DNA of 36,958 bases from Segetibacter koreensis DSM 18137 (GTDB taxonomy: Bacteria; Bacteroidota; Bacteroidia; Chitinophagales; Chitinophagaceae). The notes beneath the pieces are model-generated. The model saw only the letters and a program-made list of their open reading frames with translations, was not told the origin of the DNA and did not search any database. The DNA is taken from NCBI RefSeq assembly GCF_000374045.1, contig NZ_KB893326.1, forward strand, positions 1,021 to 37,978, written 5' to 3'. Both the position numbers and the translations under genes were made by a program. Shown piece after piece: positions 8,287-17,661 of this stretch (its first letter is position 1; every line of letters begins with the position of its first letter).

Positions 8287-11200
8287 TTATACAATATCAA
8301 CAGGCAAATCATCTTTCATTTTATTAAGCACGGTAAACAAAACAATGGCTGATACAACAGCAGCCGCTATCCACGCATTTCTTTTTTTGTGTGGATTTTT
8401 TAATGCCATTCCATCTACATATTTTTTTTCAGGAAGACCGCCGATTTTATCTCCCTGCTGTTCACGCAAACCCATTTGAATTACCTGGGCCAGGTGCATG
8501 CCTTTGCGGATGGTTTGTTGTTCAATTTGTTCACGGCAGCTAAAGCCGTTGGTGATGATGATGGTGTTTTCGTCGGCATCTCTTACCGTTGGCAATAACA
8601 GCAACTCTCCTGCTTTTACAGACACATCGTAGTGCTCGCCTTTTTCGTAGCCGAAGTAGCCAGCCATGCCACAACAGGTGGTAGGAAGTATTTCATAATT
8701 CAAGCCTGTTTTTTTCAGCACCGCTTTTTCGGCATCCATTTTCATGATGGATTTATGATGGCAATGACCATGCACGATCGCCTTCCTTTTGAGTTGCGGT
8801 ATTTTAAAACCGGGCGCTTTTTGTTCTAAAAACTCGCCCAGCGTAAACACCTGTTTTGATAAGCGGTTTGCCTGTTCGTTGTGAGGAAAAAGATTGGTCA
8901 ATTCATCTCTAAAAACGGCTACGCAACTTGGCTCAAGACCAACGATTGGAACACCGTTTTTTATATCCTCTTTTAAAACACTCATAATCTGCAGCAACAT
9001 CTTCTTTGCGGTATCCAGCATGCCAAAGTCGTACAAGGGCCTGCCGCAGCAAAGCGACTGTTTTGGAACCACTACTTCAAATCCTGCTGCCTCCAGCACC
9101 TCTACACCCGCCACCAATGTTTGCGGTAAAAAGTTGTTGTTGAATGTGTCCGCCCATAGAATCACTTGTTTCTTGTTGCCAGGTGCGGGTTGCCGGTTGC
9201 CTTCGGCTTTATATCCTCCACCTTCCGCCTTCCGCCTTTTGTCTTTCCCCTTCTCCCTTTCTTCGAACCAACTTTTAAAGGTTATTTCTGCATATTTCGG
9301 CATTTTTCTTTGTTGTGCAATGCCGGTAAGCGCTTTCGTAATCGTACTGATACCAGGAGCATGCATAATAAAGTTTGCAATGCCGGGCATTCTGGATGCA
9401 ATCTTAGACCACCAATAAATCCAGCCAAAGACGTATGCTGTTATTGGTCTTAACCGCCCTTCATAATAATGAGATAAAAACTCTGATTTATAGGTGGCCA
9501 TGTCCACGTTGACAGGGCAATCGTGTTTGCAACCTTTGCAGGCTAAGCAGAGGTCCAGGGACTCTTTTACATGCTCGTCTTTCCACCCGCCTTTCACCAC
9601 ATCACCGTGCAGCATTTCGTACAGCAAACGTGAACGTCCCCGGGTGCTGTGCATTTCTTCCCGTGTTACCATGTAACTAGGGCACATTGTTCCGCCTTCG
9701 TGCCTTCTGCATTCACCAACGCCTACGCACTTTAGTGTAATCCTTTCCCAACTAAAAGCATCGTCGGGAAATTTAAAGTGAGTTTCTAACCGGGGAGGGT
9801 TATAATCGGTACCTAAACGTAAGTCATTTGTTTGCCCGTAAGTATCTACTATTTTTCCGGGGTTCATCCGCCATTCAGGGTCCCAGATTTGTTTAAATTC
9901 TTTGAAAGCCTGCACCAGCTCTTTTCCGAACATAATTTCCAATAAATCGCCCCGAGCCTGGCCGTCGCCATGCTCCCCTGAAAGCGATCCGCCGTATTTA
10001 ACTACGAGATGTGAGGCTTCTACTGTAAAATTTTTATATTTTTCAATACCGTCTTCGGTTATAAAATCGAAACCTACACGGCAGTGAATACACCCTTGCC
10101 CGAAGTGACCATAGATAGAAGGATAATAATCATATTTTGTAAAAAGGTTGCGAAGGTCTCGCAGATAATCGCCAACGTGTTCAGGAGCAACCGCAGAGTC
10201 CTCCCAACCGGGGCCGCCATTTGGTTCACCAGGCACCCAGGCGGTAGCGCCAAGGCCCGACTCACGAACCTTCCACAGCTTTTCTTCCTGTTCGGGTATA
10301 TCAAATATGCTTGAAGTAGGTGTGTTCTTTTTTGTTTTTAAATCTTCAATTAAAGCCTTTGCTTTGTTGTCTGCTTCCTCTTTTGTATCGGCGCCAAACT
10401 CAACCAACAGCCACGCATTACCTTTGGGCAACAAGGTTATATCCTTTACATTTAGCCCCTTCCTGTGCATGAACTCTAACAGCTTATCATCCATGCCCTC
10501 CAGGCCGATGGGTTTGTGAGGTAAGATGTCCATAATCGCATAACCAGAATTAGGCAAATTATCGTAGCCCAATACCAACAGCGTTCTTGCTTTGGGCGCT
10601 GTTAAAAGTTGCATCGTCGCTTCTACAATGGTAACCAAAGTGCTTTCTGAACCCACCAGTGCCCGGGCTACATTGAACCCTTTTTCGGGCAGCAACTCAT
10701 CGAGATTATATCCGGAAACACGACGAGGTATTTTAGGATATTTCTCTCTTATTTTATCGGCATACTTATCTCGCAGGTCTCTCATCTTTTGATAGATTTC
10801 TGCCTTTCGCCCGCCTTCTTTTATTATTTGATTAAACTCCTCGTCTGATGTTGGCCCGACTTTCATTTTAATGCCATCATAAGTAATAATGGTCAGGCTT
10901 TCAGTATTGTCTGATGTTCTTGCACCATTACCCTGGAACTGCGCCATGACAGAATGCACCCCGCATGAATTGTTTCCCAACATGCCACCTAATGCGCAGT
11001 GAGTATGTGTGGCAGGGTCTGGACCAAAAGTTAGCCCAACCTGTTTTTTGGTAGCGTGACGCATTTCATCAAGCACAATGCCGGGTTGAATGGATACCAG
11101 CTTTTTGTCTTTATCGATGTGTAGAATCTGATTGTAGTACTTGCTCATGTCTATCAAGACAGCCACATTACATCCTTGTCCCGCAAGGCTTGTACCCCCA

Positions 11201-11559
11201 CCACGGTTTACAATAGGCGCTTTATGCTTATGACAAATGCTTATTGTGTTAATGACATCTTCTTCCGTTTTTGGTATTACCACGCCTATTGGAATTTGAC
11301 GATAATTAGACGCATCTGTTGAATATAGCCCACGACTTCCATCATCAAAACGAACCTCGCCACTAATGACTTTTTTCAAGTCTTTTTCCAGTTCCTGCAC
11401 ATTTACGCCAATAGAATATTCGGTTTTAAAACGTGTATCTAATTTTGCTCCATCTGCGGTTCTGCCTCCATATCCTTCACCAATAAGCGGTGGCTTTCCA
11501 TTGCCCTGCGGTACAACTTCGCCTTGCTTTCTTTCTTTTGTTAGCGGAGTATCTATCAT
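8287..11559 (-). CDS. FAD-linked oxidase fused to a 4Fe-4S/CCG domain protein (D-lactate or glycolate dehydrogenase-like)
   Basis: A large fusion (1090 residues from ATG 11559) of a GlcD-type FAD oxidase and a GlcF/GlpC-type iron-sulfur subunit. The FAD-binding PCMH fold has IVNRGGGTSLAGQG (about 117-130); the oxidase C-terminal domain ends near 580. Two ferredoxin-like clusters follow: Cys611/617/626 and C-x2-C-x2-C-x3-C at 671-681. Two CCG motifs follow (837-838 and 962-963). It should oxidise a 2-hydroxy acid and pass electrons to quinone. A hydrophobic C-terminal helix (about 1062-1078) would anchor it to the membrane. Residues about 768-797 are a low-complexity basic insert. The frame is open further upstream to 11613, overlapping the previous gene; ATG 11559 avoids this. 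Confidence 0.88.
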   Translation of the reverse strand: MIDTPLTKERKQGEVVPQGNGKPPLIGEGYGGRTADGAKLDTRFKTEYSIGVNVQELEKDLKKVISGEVRFDDGSRGLYSTDASNYRQIPIGVVIPKTEEDVINTISICHKHKAPIVNRGGGTSLAGQGCNVAVLIDMSKYYNQILHIDKDKKLVSIQPGIVLDEMRHATKKQVGLTFGPDPATHTHCALGGMLGNNSCGVHSVMAQFQGNGARTSDNTESLTIITYDGIKMKVGPTSDEEFNQIIKEGGRKAEIYQKMRDLRDKYADKIREKYPKIPRRVSGYNLDELLPEKGFNVARALVGSESTLVTIVEATMQLLTAPKARTLLVLGYDNLPNSGYAIMDILPHKPIGLEGMDDKLLEFMHRKGLNVKDITLLPKGNAWLLVEFGADTKEEADNKAKALIEDLKTKKNTPTSSIFDIPEQEEKLWKVRESGLGATAWVPGEPNGGPGWEDSAVAPEHVGDYLRDLRNLFTKYDYYPSIYGHFGQGCIHCRVGFDFITEDGIEKYKNFTVEASHLVVKYGGSLSGEHGDGQARGDLLEIMFGKELVQAFKEFKQIWDPEWRMNPGKIVDTYGQTNDLRLGTDYNPPRLETHFKFPDDAFSWERITLKCVGVGECRRHEGGTMCPSYMVTREEMHSTRGRSRLLYEMLHGDVVKGGWKDEHVKESLDLCLACKGCKHDCPVNVDMATYKSEFLSHYYEGRLRPITAYVFGWIYWWSKIASRMPGIANFIMHAPGISTITKALTGIAQQRKMPKYAEITFKSWFEEREKGKDKRRKAEGGGYKAEGNRQPAPGNKKQVILWADTFNNNFLPQTLVAGVEVLEAAGFEVVVPKQSLCCGRPLYDFGMLDTAKKMLLQIMSVLKEDIKNGVPIVGLEPSCVAVFRDELTNLFPHNEQANRLSKQVFTLGEFLEQKAPGFKIPQLKRKAIVHGHCHHKSIMKMDAEKAVLKKTGLNYEILPTTCCGMAGYFGYEKGEHYDVSVKAGELLLLPTVRDADENTIIITNGFSCREQIEQQTIRKGMHLAQVIQMGLREQQGDKIGGLPEKKYVDGMALKNPHKKRNAWIAAAVVSAIVLFTVLNKMKDDLPVDIV

Positions 11560-11572
11560 ACTGTAAATGATT

Positions 11573-12715
11573 TTAAAGTTTATACTTTTCAGCATCCTGA
11601 AATTTAAATTCAAAGCCTAATCCTGGCCTGTTTAAGTCTGGTTTCAATACTCCATTTATTGGCGGAGGTATCCCATCAAACAACATATTTTCAATGCGAG
11701 CATGGTCATGAAAATATTCAGCAATAAAAAATGAAGGCAACGACAAAGCAGCCTGTAAATGCAATGCAGGAGCACAGTGCGATGAGAAAGGAAGTTGATG
11801 AGCTTCGGCCAAATAACCTGCTTTTAAAAATCCGCTAATGCCGCCACATCTTGTTGCATCTGCCTGTAATACATCTACAGCTTTTGCATGTAGCATTGCC
11901 TCAAAGTAAGGAAGGTTATAGCCGTATTCCCCTGCTGCTATATTCATTTGTGCAGGTGCATGCTCACGAATAAAATGAAGACCTTCTAAGTTATCCGACG
12001 ATACGGGTTCTTCAAACCACATTACACCATAGCCAGTAAATTGTTGGGCTTTATCAAGCGCTTGTTTTGCCGTGTAAGCGCCATTAGCATCAACCATTAA
12101 TTGAGCATTGCCAATAACTTCTTTTGCTTGTTGCACTCGCTCCAAATCTTTATTCGGCTCTGTTCCAATCTTCATTTTTACATAACCAATTCCTTGTGCT
12201 GCCCAATCTCCTAATTGTTGTTGTAATTGTTGTTTGTTGTAAGATGTAAAGCCTCCGCTTCCATATATCAACATTTCATTTCTTACTGCTCCTAATAATT
12301 TAAACAAAGGAACATTGTACAGCTTTGCTTTCAAATCCCACAGTGCATTATCTATAGCAGAGATAGCCATCATGGCAATACCGCAAGTGCCGCTATTCCG
12401 AATATGTTTGATAAGATTGGTTGTTATGGAAGGAATATCAAAAGGGTTAGCTCTAGTTACCAAATCCTTCAGTTTTTTGTGAATAAAGAAAGCCGAGGCT
12501 TCATCAGCATAAGTATAACCTAAACCTGTTTTATCCCCGGCTTCTAACTGGACCACTACTAAGCTTGTGCTATCCCAATTAAGTGTGCCATCCGCCTCTG
12601 GTGCATCAGTTGGTATCTTGTACGCAGACACCTGCAGGCTGTTTATGACTGCATCTTTATAGCCAAAAGAAGTACCATAGCTGCTATTTACAGCATCACT
12701 TACCAAGGGTTTCAT
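11573..12715 (-). CDS. Enolase-superfamily enzyme (mandelate racemase/muconate lactonizing type)
   Basis: A 380-residue enzyme with the N-terminal capping domain and C-terminal TIM barrel of the superfamily. Visible active-site set: K-x-K (Lys180, Lys182 in YVKMKIG); metal ligands Asp209 (MVDANGAY), the Glu pair at 235-236 (WFEEP) and Glu263 (AAGEYGY); and the Asp286/His313 dyad (LQADATRCGG; SSHCAPALH). Lys plus His-Asp bases on opposite faces define the mandelate racemase subgroup, which is mostly sugar-acid dehydratases and racemases. The substrate is not deducible, but a sugar acid would fit the surrounding oxidative genes. It lies 38 bp after the TPP enzyme and about 13 bp before the FAD/Fe-S gene. 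Confidence 0.9.
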   Translation of the reverse strand: MKPLVSDAVNSSYGTSFGYKDAVINSLQVSAYKIPTDAPEADGTLNWDSTSLVVVQLEAGDKTGLGYTYADEASAFFIHKKLKDLVTRANPFDIPSITTNLIKHIRNSGTCGIAMMAISAIDNALWDLKAKLYNVPLFKLLGAVRNEMLIYGSGGFTSYNKQQLQQQLGDWAAQGIGYVKMKIGTEPNKDLERVQQAKEVIGNAQLMVDANGAYTAKQALDKAQQFTGYGVMWFEEPVSSDNLEGLHFIREHAPAQMNIAAGEYGYNLPYFEAMLHAKAVDVLQADATRCGGISGFLKAGYLAEAHQLPFSSHCAPALHLQAALSLPSFFIAEYFHDHARIENMLFDGIPPPINGVLKPDLNRPGLGFEFKFQDAEKYKL

Positions 12716-12753
12716 ATAAGTTTTATTAGTTAAACCAGGTAGCTCTAGTCATT

Positions 12754-14541
12754 TTATTTAGATGCAGGAAAGTATTCATCCACTACATCCTTATAAGTTT
12801 GCTTTACCATATTCCATGCTTTGCTATCGCCTTTTATAATGGCAGAAGTATAAGCTTTCATTTGTTTGAAATTAATATGCGGAGGCGTCATTGGTACAGA
12901 GGGGTCGGTATAAGCTTCAACCAATACAGGTCTTTTTGCACTAAAAGCAAAGTCCAGCGCGTCACCTACTTTTTTGGGGTCGTCTACTTTTATACCATCC
13001 AATCCTAACATTTTCGCATATTCAGCATAAGGAAAATCAGGAACGCTTTGCGAAGCATCGTAACGTGGATCGCCTACCATTGCACGTTGCTCCCAGGTTA
13101 CCATGTTTAAGTCGCGATTGTTCAACACAAGTATCATCAGTCGCGGGTCGCTCCATTCTTTCCAGTATTTGGCAATGGTTATCATACCGTTCATTCCTAA
13201 CATTTGAAAAGCACCATCGCCAATCAAACAAATGGGCATTCTTTCGGGGAAAGCAAACTTTGCAGCAATGGTATAAGGCATGCCCGGACACATGGTTGCA
13301 AGATTGCCAGACAGTGATGCCTTCATTCCTTTCCTTATTTTTAAATCACGGGCAAACCATGCGGCTGTAGAACCGGAGTCGGCTGAAATAATACAATTAT
13401 CAGGCAGCCGTTTAGATAGCTCCCAAAACACCTGTTGAGGATTGATCGGATCTGCGCTGTCCTGCGACCGTGCTTCCAACACTCTCCACCAGCGTTCCAC
13501 TTCCTTTGCAATACTATCCTGCCAGCTTCTGTCCTCTTTTCTTTTCAGGAGCGGAATTAATGCCTTTAAAGTTTCTTTTGAATCTCCCTGCAAAGCAACA
13601 TCCATCGGGTAACGTATGCTAAGCATCTTACCATCAATATCTATTTGCACACCTTTGGCCTGGCCTTCTTTTGGCAAATATTCTGAATATGGAAAACTTG
13701 AACCAACCATTAATAATGTATCACAATCGGTCATTAAATCCCAACTTGGCTTAGTTCCTAACAACCCAATTGAACCCGTTACAAAAGGCAAATCATCTGG
13801 CAACACTGCTTTGCCTAATAAAGCTTTAGCCACACCTGCACCTAATAATTGTGCAACTTGTATTACTTCATCGGCAGCTTCCATTGCGCCAGCTCCTACC
13901 AACATCGCCACTTTTTTGCCGGCATTTAAAATATCTGCGGCTCTCTGTAAATCTTCTGCTTTTGGTATTACAGATGGTTTTTGATAACCGATGCCTGAAT
14001 GAATAGTGCCATGCGCTCTTTCAGGCTCTTCATAATCCACTTCCTGTATGTCGTTTGGAAAGATGATACAGGTAACACAACGCTCTGACATGGCTATGCG
14101 AAAGGCCCGGTCGATGAGATGCCTTGTCTGATGTGGGTCACTGCACATGTGCACGTATTCTCCCGCTACGTCTTTAAATAATGAAATTAAATCAACTTCC
14201 TGCTGGTAATGTCCTCCTAATGCCGCCCGTACCTGCTGACCGACTATTGCAACCACCGGTTGATGGTCCATTTTTGCATCGTATAGTCCATTTAATAAAT
14301 GAATAGCACCCGGGCCTGAGGTAGCCATACACACACCCACTTCGCCGCTGAACTTTGCGTGTGCGCAGGCCATAAACGCAGCCATTTCTTCGTGCCGTAC
14401 CTGTACAAAATCTATTGCTCCATCCGCACGATTTAGTGCACCCATGAATCCATTAATGCCATCGCCGGGAAAACCAAAAATTCTTTTAATTCCCCATTGA
14501 GAAATTCGTTCAATAGCAAAATCGGCAACAGTGGTAGCCAT
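12754..14541 (-). CDS. Thiamine-diphosphate enzyme of the pyruvate oxidase/acetolactate synthase family
   Basis: A 595-residue three-domain TPP enzyme. Glu51 in VRHEEMAAFMA is the conserved cofactor-activating glutamate. GDGINGFMGAL (26-36), ATSGPGAIHLLNGLYDAK (73-90) and the TPP/Mg motif from GDG (441-443) to NN (474-475) are present. Overall similarity is to PoxB-like pyruvate dehydrogenases (quinone) and to the loosely named TPP-requiring proteins, rather than to true acetolactate synthases. It would decarboxylate a 2-oxo acid, with FAD as second cofactor if PoxB-like. First gene of the seven-gene minus-strand block; its 236-bp upstream gap carries a TCTAAT tandem repeat at 14729-14746. 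The exact reaction is uncertain. Confidence 0.88.
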   Translation of the reverse strand: MATTVADFAIERISQWGIKRIFGFPGDGINGFMGALNRADGAIDFVQVRHEEMAAFMACAHAKFSGEVGVCMATSGPGAIHLLNGLYDAKMDHQPVVAIVGQQVRAALGGHYQQEVDLISLFKDVAGEYVHMCSDPHQTRHLIDRAFRIAMSERCVTCIIFPNDIQEVDYEEPERAHGTIHSGIGYQKPSVIPKAEDLQRAADILNAGKKVAMLVGAGAMEAADEVIQVAQLLGAGVAKALLGKAVLPDDLPFVTGSIGLLGTKPSWDLMTDCDTLLMVGSSFPYSEYLPKEGQAKGVQIDIDGKMLSIRYPMDVALQGDSKETLKALIPLLKRKEDRSWQDSIAKEVERWWRVLEARSQDSADPINPQQVFWELSKRLPDNCIISADSGSTAAWFARDLKIRKGMKASLSGNLATMCPGMPYTIAAKFAFPERMPICLIGDGAFQMLGMNGMITIAKYWKEWSDPRLMILVLNNRDLNMVTWEQRAMVGDPRYDASQSVPDFPYAEYAKMLGLDGIKVDDPKKVGDALDFAFSAKRPVLVEAYTDPSVPMTPPHINFKQMKAYTSAIIKGDSKAWNMVKQTYKDVVDEYFPASK

Positions 14542-14728
14542 ACAATAATATTTTTTAAGTGAAGGAATGTTATAAGTAATAAGGGCAGGGTTCCAGGCAT
14601 TTGTACTACCTGGCAGAAAAAAAGTAACCGGAATAAATTAAGCGAATGCTATTAAAAAATTGAAATGTTATTTAAGGTTATAACATTATTAAATCAAACA
14701 CTACACCATAAGATCATTCTCCCCACAT

Positions 14729-14746
14729 TTCTAATCACAATCTAAT
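14729..14746 (+). promoter_or_regulatory. Tandem TCTAAT direct repeat, 11-bp spacing (site 3)
   Basis: TTCTAATCACAATCTAAT differs at one position from the 18-base core of the site at 21852-21869. The two TCTAAT half-sites begin at 14730 and 14741, one helical turn apart, as in tandem sites of OmpR/PhoB-type response regulators. It lies 188 bp upstream of the TPP-enzyme start, just beyond the 3' end of the CBM48 gene. Its orientation relative to the gene it would control is opposite to that of the other two sites, which weakens the case. Confidence 0.4.
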
Positions 14747-14777
14747 CTTGGTGCGTTTACGGCTTCTGGCGGGCATC

Positions 14778-15107
14778 TTACACTTCGTTTTCTACAATTA
14801 AAACACTATTGAAACCTGCAAAGCCATCAGGCTCACGATTAGCATTAGCGATATCCTCGAGCCATACTTTATCGTCTACCAAAAACTTGTAGTAATATTT
14901 CCCCGAAGGAAGCAGAGGAATTTGTATTTTCCAAATGCCGTCATCATCTCGGTTAAAGAGCAAAACATCCTGTGACCAATGGTTAAACGTGCCTACAAGA
15001 GATACTTTGTTTATACCATCGAGGGCTATCTTATTCTCGTAATTGCTTTGAAGATAGAATTCTATTGTTTTTCTGTTTGTATCGATATTGGGTGAAACTT
15101 TTTGCAT
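14778..15107 (-). CDS. Stand-alone CBM48 (glycogen-binding, isoamylase early-set) protein
   Basis: A 109-residue protein consisting mainly of one CBM48/AMPK-beta-type glycogen-binding module: VSLVGTFNHWS, then GIWKIQIPLLPSGKYYYKFLVDD, VWLEDIANANREPDGFAGFNSV. The two Trp and the GxYxYKFxVDG-like strand are the family's glucan-contact positions. There is no catalytic domain, so it probably tethers or targets an alpha-glucan. The frame extends to a TTG at 15152 with a very basic Lys-rich leader; ATG 15107 is preferred because the module begins shortly after it. It stands alone between the cytochrome b gene and the TPP block. Its theme links it to the debranching and GH15 enzymes. Confidence 0.82.
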   Translation of the reverse strand: MQKVSPNIDTNRKTIEFYLQSNYENKIALDGINKVSLVGTFNHWSQDVLLFNRDDDGIWKIQIPLLPSGKYYYKFLVDDKVWLEDIANANREPDGFAGFNSVLIVENEV

Positions 15108-15395
15108 TGATAAAAGTTTAAGAGTTTTTACTTTAACCTTCTTCTTCTTCAAACACCTGAAAAACCGCCCGGGTATTTATTGCTGCAACTAGCCTGCGGC
15201 AACCTCAAAAAACTCTATTTTTATACTTACAGTACATTTTACATCCTTCGAGGTGCCCATAGGTAAATCAAGGTGAAGAAGCCACCAAAAAGGCGTTTTA
15301 AAGTTACTATTCTTTTTATCTTTTTCTCGCTTAAAAATCTGTTTTTATAAACAATAGAACTTCATTGATTATAACCTTGTTAAATACTGTAATTA

Positions 15396-16790
15396 TCATC
15401 TTCTGCTTTTTAAAAAGGCCACGATCTCGTTTAGTTCATGGCTCTTTAGAGATGACCCGTAAGCCGGCATATTATCGCCTCCGTTTACTATCCGGATGGT
15501 CATTTGTTTTGCATTCAGGCTTCGTGCTATATACGTTAATTCAGGGCCTACTTTTCCGCCGTAATCTTTTACCTTGTGGCAATACAGGCAGCCTTTATCG
15601 TAGAATAATCTGCTGCCTGCAATGGCCATTGTATCGGTTGTATTTACTACGGATAATGGCAGCATCTTCGTTTTAAAATTGGGCGACCACGGCGTCTTTG
15701 CTCCAGCGACTAATAAACTCGCAACAATGATAATGGTAGCGATAGAGCCAACGATTGCCCACGGTCTTTTTATCGGGCTCCGCTCTCCTTTGTTGGATAT
15801 AAACGGAAGCGAAAACAACAAGCCGATAACGATGATAGGCCCAAAGAACATTACATAACTTTCTATTGCCGGCGGCATCAATGCAAACAACGCAAAAATC
15901 CACAACAAGTACCAGTCTGGTGAAGGTTTTGTATAAACGATGGAAGGGTCAGGAGGCTTGCTGACGGCCGGTGGACCAACAAAATACGCAAGCACAATAA
16001 TGATAAGTAAGGTAGCTACGCCGAACACAACATCACGCCAGGCAGCATCAGGAAAGAAGGGAACGCCTTTCGTTTTCAAAAGATCTTTATACCAGGCCCT
16101 GTACGTTTTAGGGTCAACGAGCTGACCCGGCTTTGGAGGTTCGGATATGCCGTTTCGCAACACCAGGTACAGGTGAAATGTAACAAACAATATAAGCAAC
16201 CCCGGAAACAAAAACACATGATAGGCAAAGAACCGGCTAAGGGATTGACCGCCTAAAGTATCTCCTCCAATCAGCAATCTGGCAATGTATTTTCCAATCA
16301 GTGGTATCCTGCCCATTTGCTCTGCAGCTACTACTGCACTCCAGACACCATTATCATCCCACCGCAATAACTGGCCTGTAAACCCCATTGAAACGGTCAG
16401 CAACAACAACACCACGCCACTTATCCAACTCATCTCTCTTGGGTACTTATAAGCTGCAGTTATGTACACTCTCATCATGTGAATGCCCACCATCAGTATC
16501 ATTCCCGAAGCGCCAAAATAATGCAGCCCTCTCAACCACTTACCCATGACAGCCTGGTTGGTTATAAACTGTAGTGATTCAAAAGCTTTATCGGAAGAAG
16601 GTTGATACAATAGCGCCAAACCAACGCCGGTTACTATTTGTAAAATCAAACAAAATAAAGTAGCACTTCCAAACACATAACTCCATTTAGAGCCAGGCGG
16701 AACAGGATGTCGTAGCATGGGCATAATCAATTCTGATATGCCGCTCCTGTCATCAATCCAATGCCATACTTTTTTTAACCACTTTTTCAT
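15396..16790 (-). CDS. Cytochrome b of a bc complex fused to a C-terminal cytochrome c domain
   Basis: A 464-residue membrane protein that would oxidise quinol in the bc complex. Haem b ligands are His90 and His104 in one helix and His191 and His206 in another; the 14-residue interval in the second pair is typical of cytochrome b6 and Gram-positive b subunits, not mitochondrial cytochrome b. Cys47, four residues before Gln51 in LFCLILQIVTG, aligns with the b6 cysteine that carries haem ci. The subunit-IV-like half holds PDWY (291-294), the quinol-site motif. After the last membrane helix (about 345-362), a cytochrome c domain follows with CLYCH (401-405) and a candidate axial Met441 (DNMPAYG). 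The ATG shares one base with the TAA of the Rieske gene. Last gene of the respiratory operon. Confidence 0.92.
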   Translation of the reverse strand: MKKWLKKVWHWIDDRSGISELIMPMLRHPVPPGSKWSYVFGSATLFCLILQIVTGVGLALLYQPSSDKAFESLQFITNQAVMGKWLRGLHYFGASGMILMVGIHMMRVYITAAYKYPREMSWISGVVLLLLTVSMGFTGQLLRWDDNGVWSAVVAAEQMGRIPLIGKYIARLLIGGDTLGGQSLSRFFAYHVFLFPGLLILFVTFHLYLVLRNGISEPPKPGQLVDPKTYRAWYKDLLKTKGVPFFPDAAWRDVVFGVATLLIIIVLAYFVGPPAVSKPPDPSIVYTKPSPDWYLLWIFALFALMPPAIESYVMFFGPIIVIGLLFSLPFISNKGERSPIKRPWAIVGSIATIIIVASLLVAGAKTPWSPNFKTKMLPLSVVNTTDTMAIAGSRLFYDKGCLYCHKVKDYGGKVGPELTYIARSLNAKQMTIRIVNGGDNMPAYGSSLKSHELNEIVAFLKSRR

Positions 16791-17290
16791 TAAGCCGTAA
16801 TGTTTGTAATAGGTACAGGAGCGGTTTTTATTTCTACCACGTCTTTGTTCAATCTTACCTGGTATCGTACCAATGCTTTTGGTGGTGGTCCTGATGCTAC
16901 AGAACCGTCTTTATAATAAACCCCTCCATGGCACGGACACATAAATAATTCTGCTTTCGCTTCCCACCGTACCGGGCAGCCAAGGTGTGTGCAGTTTGCT
17001 GAGAAGGCAGTAAACTCCTTTTCATTTTCACGTCGCAACCAGGCTGCTGATTTAGCCGTTGTTCCTGCCCAAGGCAAAGGGTCAGCGTTTATAAATTTCA
17101 CCAGCTTTGTTGTGCCTACGGGGAAGTCTGCAGCATTGCCTATTTGCCTCCATTCCTGTTTGTTCTTTTGCAATAACGGACCAAGCAAAGCACTGAACAC
17201 AGGCACAGAAATGATGGCGGCAGGAAGTGCTCCCAGCCATAAACTGAGCTTCGTTAAAAACTTTCTTCTTTCAATCTTGTCCTCGTTCAT
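16790..17290 (-). CDS. Rieske iron-sulfur protein of the bc complex
   Basis: A 166-residue subunit: a twin-arginine-like N-terminus (ERRKFLTKL) leads into one membrane anchor (about 16-40), then the Rieske fold. Cluster motifs are CTHLGC (Cys100, His102, Cys105) and CPCHGG (Cys118, Cys120, His121); Cys105 and Cys120 would form the structural disulfide. A Pro-rich GPPPKALVRY segment follows as usual. It accepts electrons from quinol at the cytochrome b Qo site and would pass them to the cytochrome c domain fused to the next gene's product. It overlaps the preceding small-subunit gene by 20 bp and the following cytochrome b gene by one base. Confidence 0.93.
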   Translation of the reverse strand: MNEDKIERRKFLTKLSLWLGALPAAIISVPVFSALLGPLLQKNKQEWRQIGNAADFPVGTTKLVKFINADPLPWAGTTAKSAAWLRRENEKEFTAFSANCTHLGCPVRWEAKAELFMCPCHGGVYYKDGSVASGPPPKALVRYQVRLNKDVVEIKTAPVPITNITA

Positions 17291-17477
17291 ACATTTCTTT
17301 TATCCATCCCGCAAGCGCGATAAAAAATCCAATAGTGCCCGCAACACTCATTATCCAATAGCTAATCAAACCCCAACCCATAAAAAGCAGCGACACTGCC
17401 AGCAAAAAAGGCATGTAAGTTCCTTCCGGAATCACCTCCGGTTTAGCCTTGTTCATTTGTGTTTTTTCTTCGTCCAT
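17271..17477 (-). CDS. Small two-helix membrane protein, probable oxidase accessory subunit
   Basis: A 68-residue protein (from ATG 17477) with two closely spaced membrane helices (about 22-39 and 42-58) after a charged N-terminus, ending GWIKEMYERGQD. Size, topology and place between ctaG and the Rieske gene resemble the subunit IV-like accessory proteins of aa3/caa3 oxidases (CtaF-like). There is no metal ligand. The frame is open up to ATG 17543, which would add 22 polar residues; the shorter start is chosen because homologous subunits begin close to the first helix. Its 3' end overlaps the Rieske start by 20 bp, implying coupled translation. Confidence 0.65.
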   Translation of the reverse strand: MDEEKTQMNKAKPEVIPEGTYMPFLLAVSLLFMGWGLISYWIMSVAGTIGFFIALAGWIKEMYERGQD

Positions 17478-17661
17478 TGTTATTTTTTTTGATACCTGCC
17501 TTTGTTTTATCATAGCATCATCGTTGCGTCGCATTTCGTTCATCTTGTAGTAATTCTATGCATCGTTTACGTTGTGTTAGCTTACGCTCTCCGTTTGCTT
17601 CTTTTCGTCCACGCTGATAAAATTCACATTCGCAAATCCCACCCATCCCATAAATCCCAGT

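Noticed and set aside
8894-9453. Two plus-strand frames of 95 and 174 residues opposite the FAD/Fe-S gene
   Set aside because: They are antisense to a long, clearly conserved coding region; their composition reflects the opposite strand, including the low-complexity insert.
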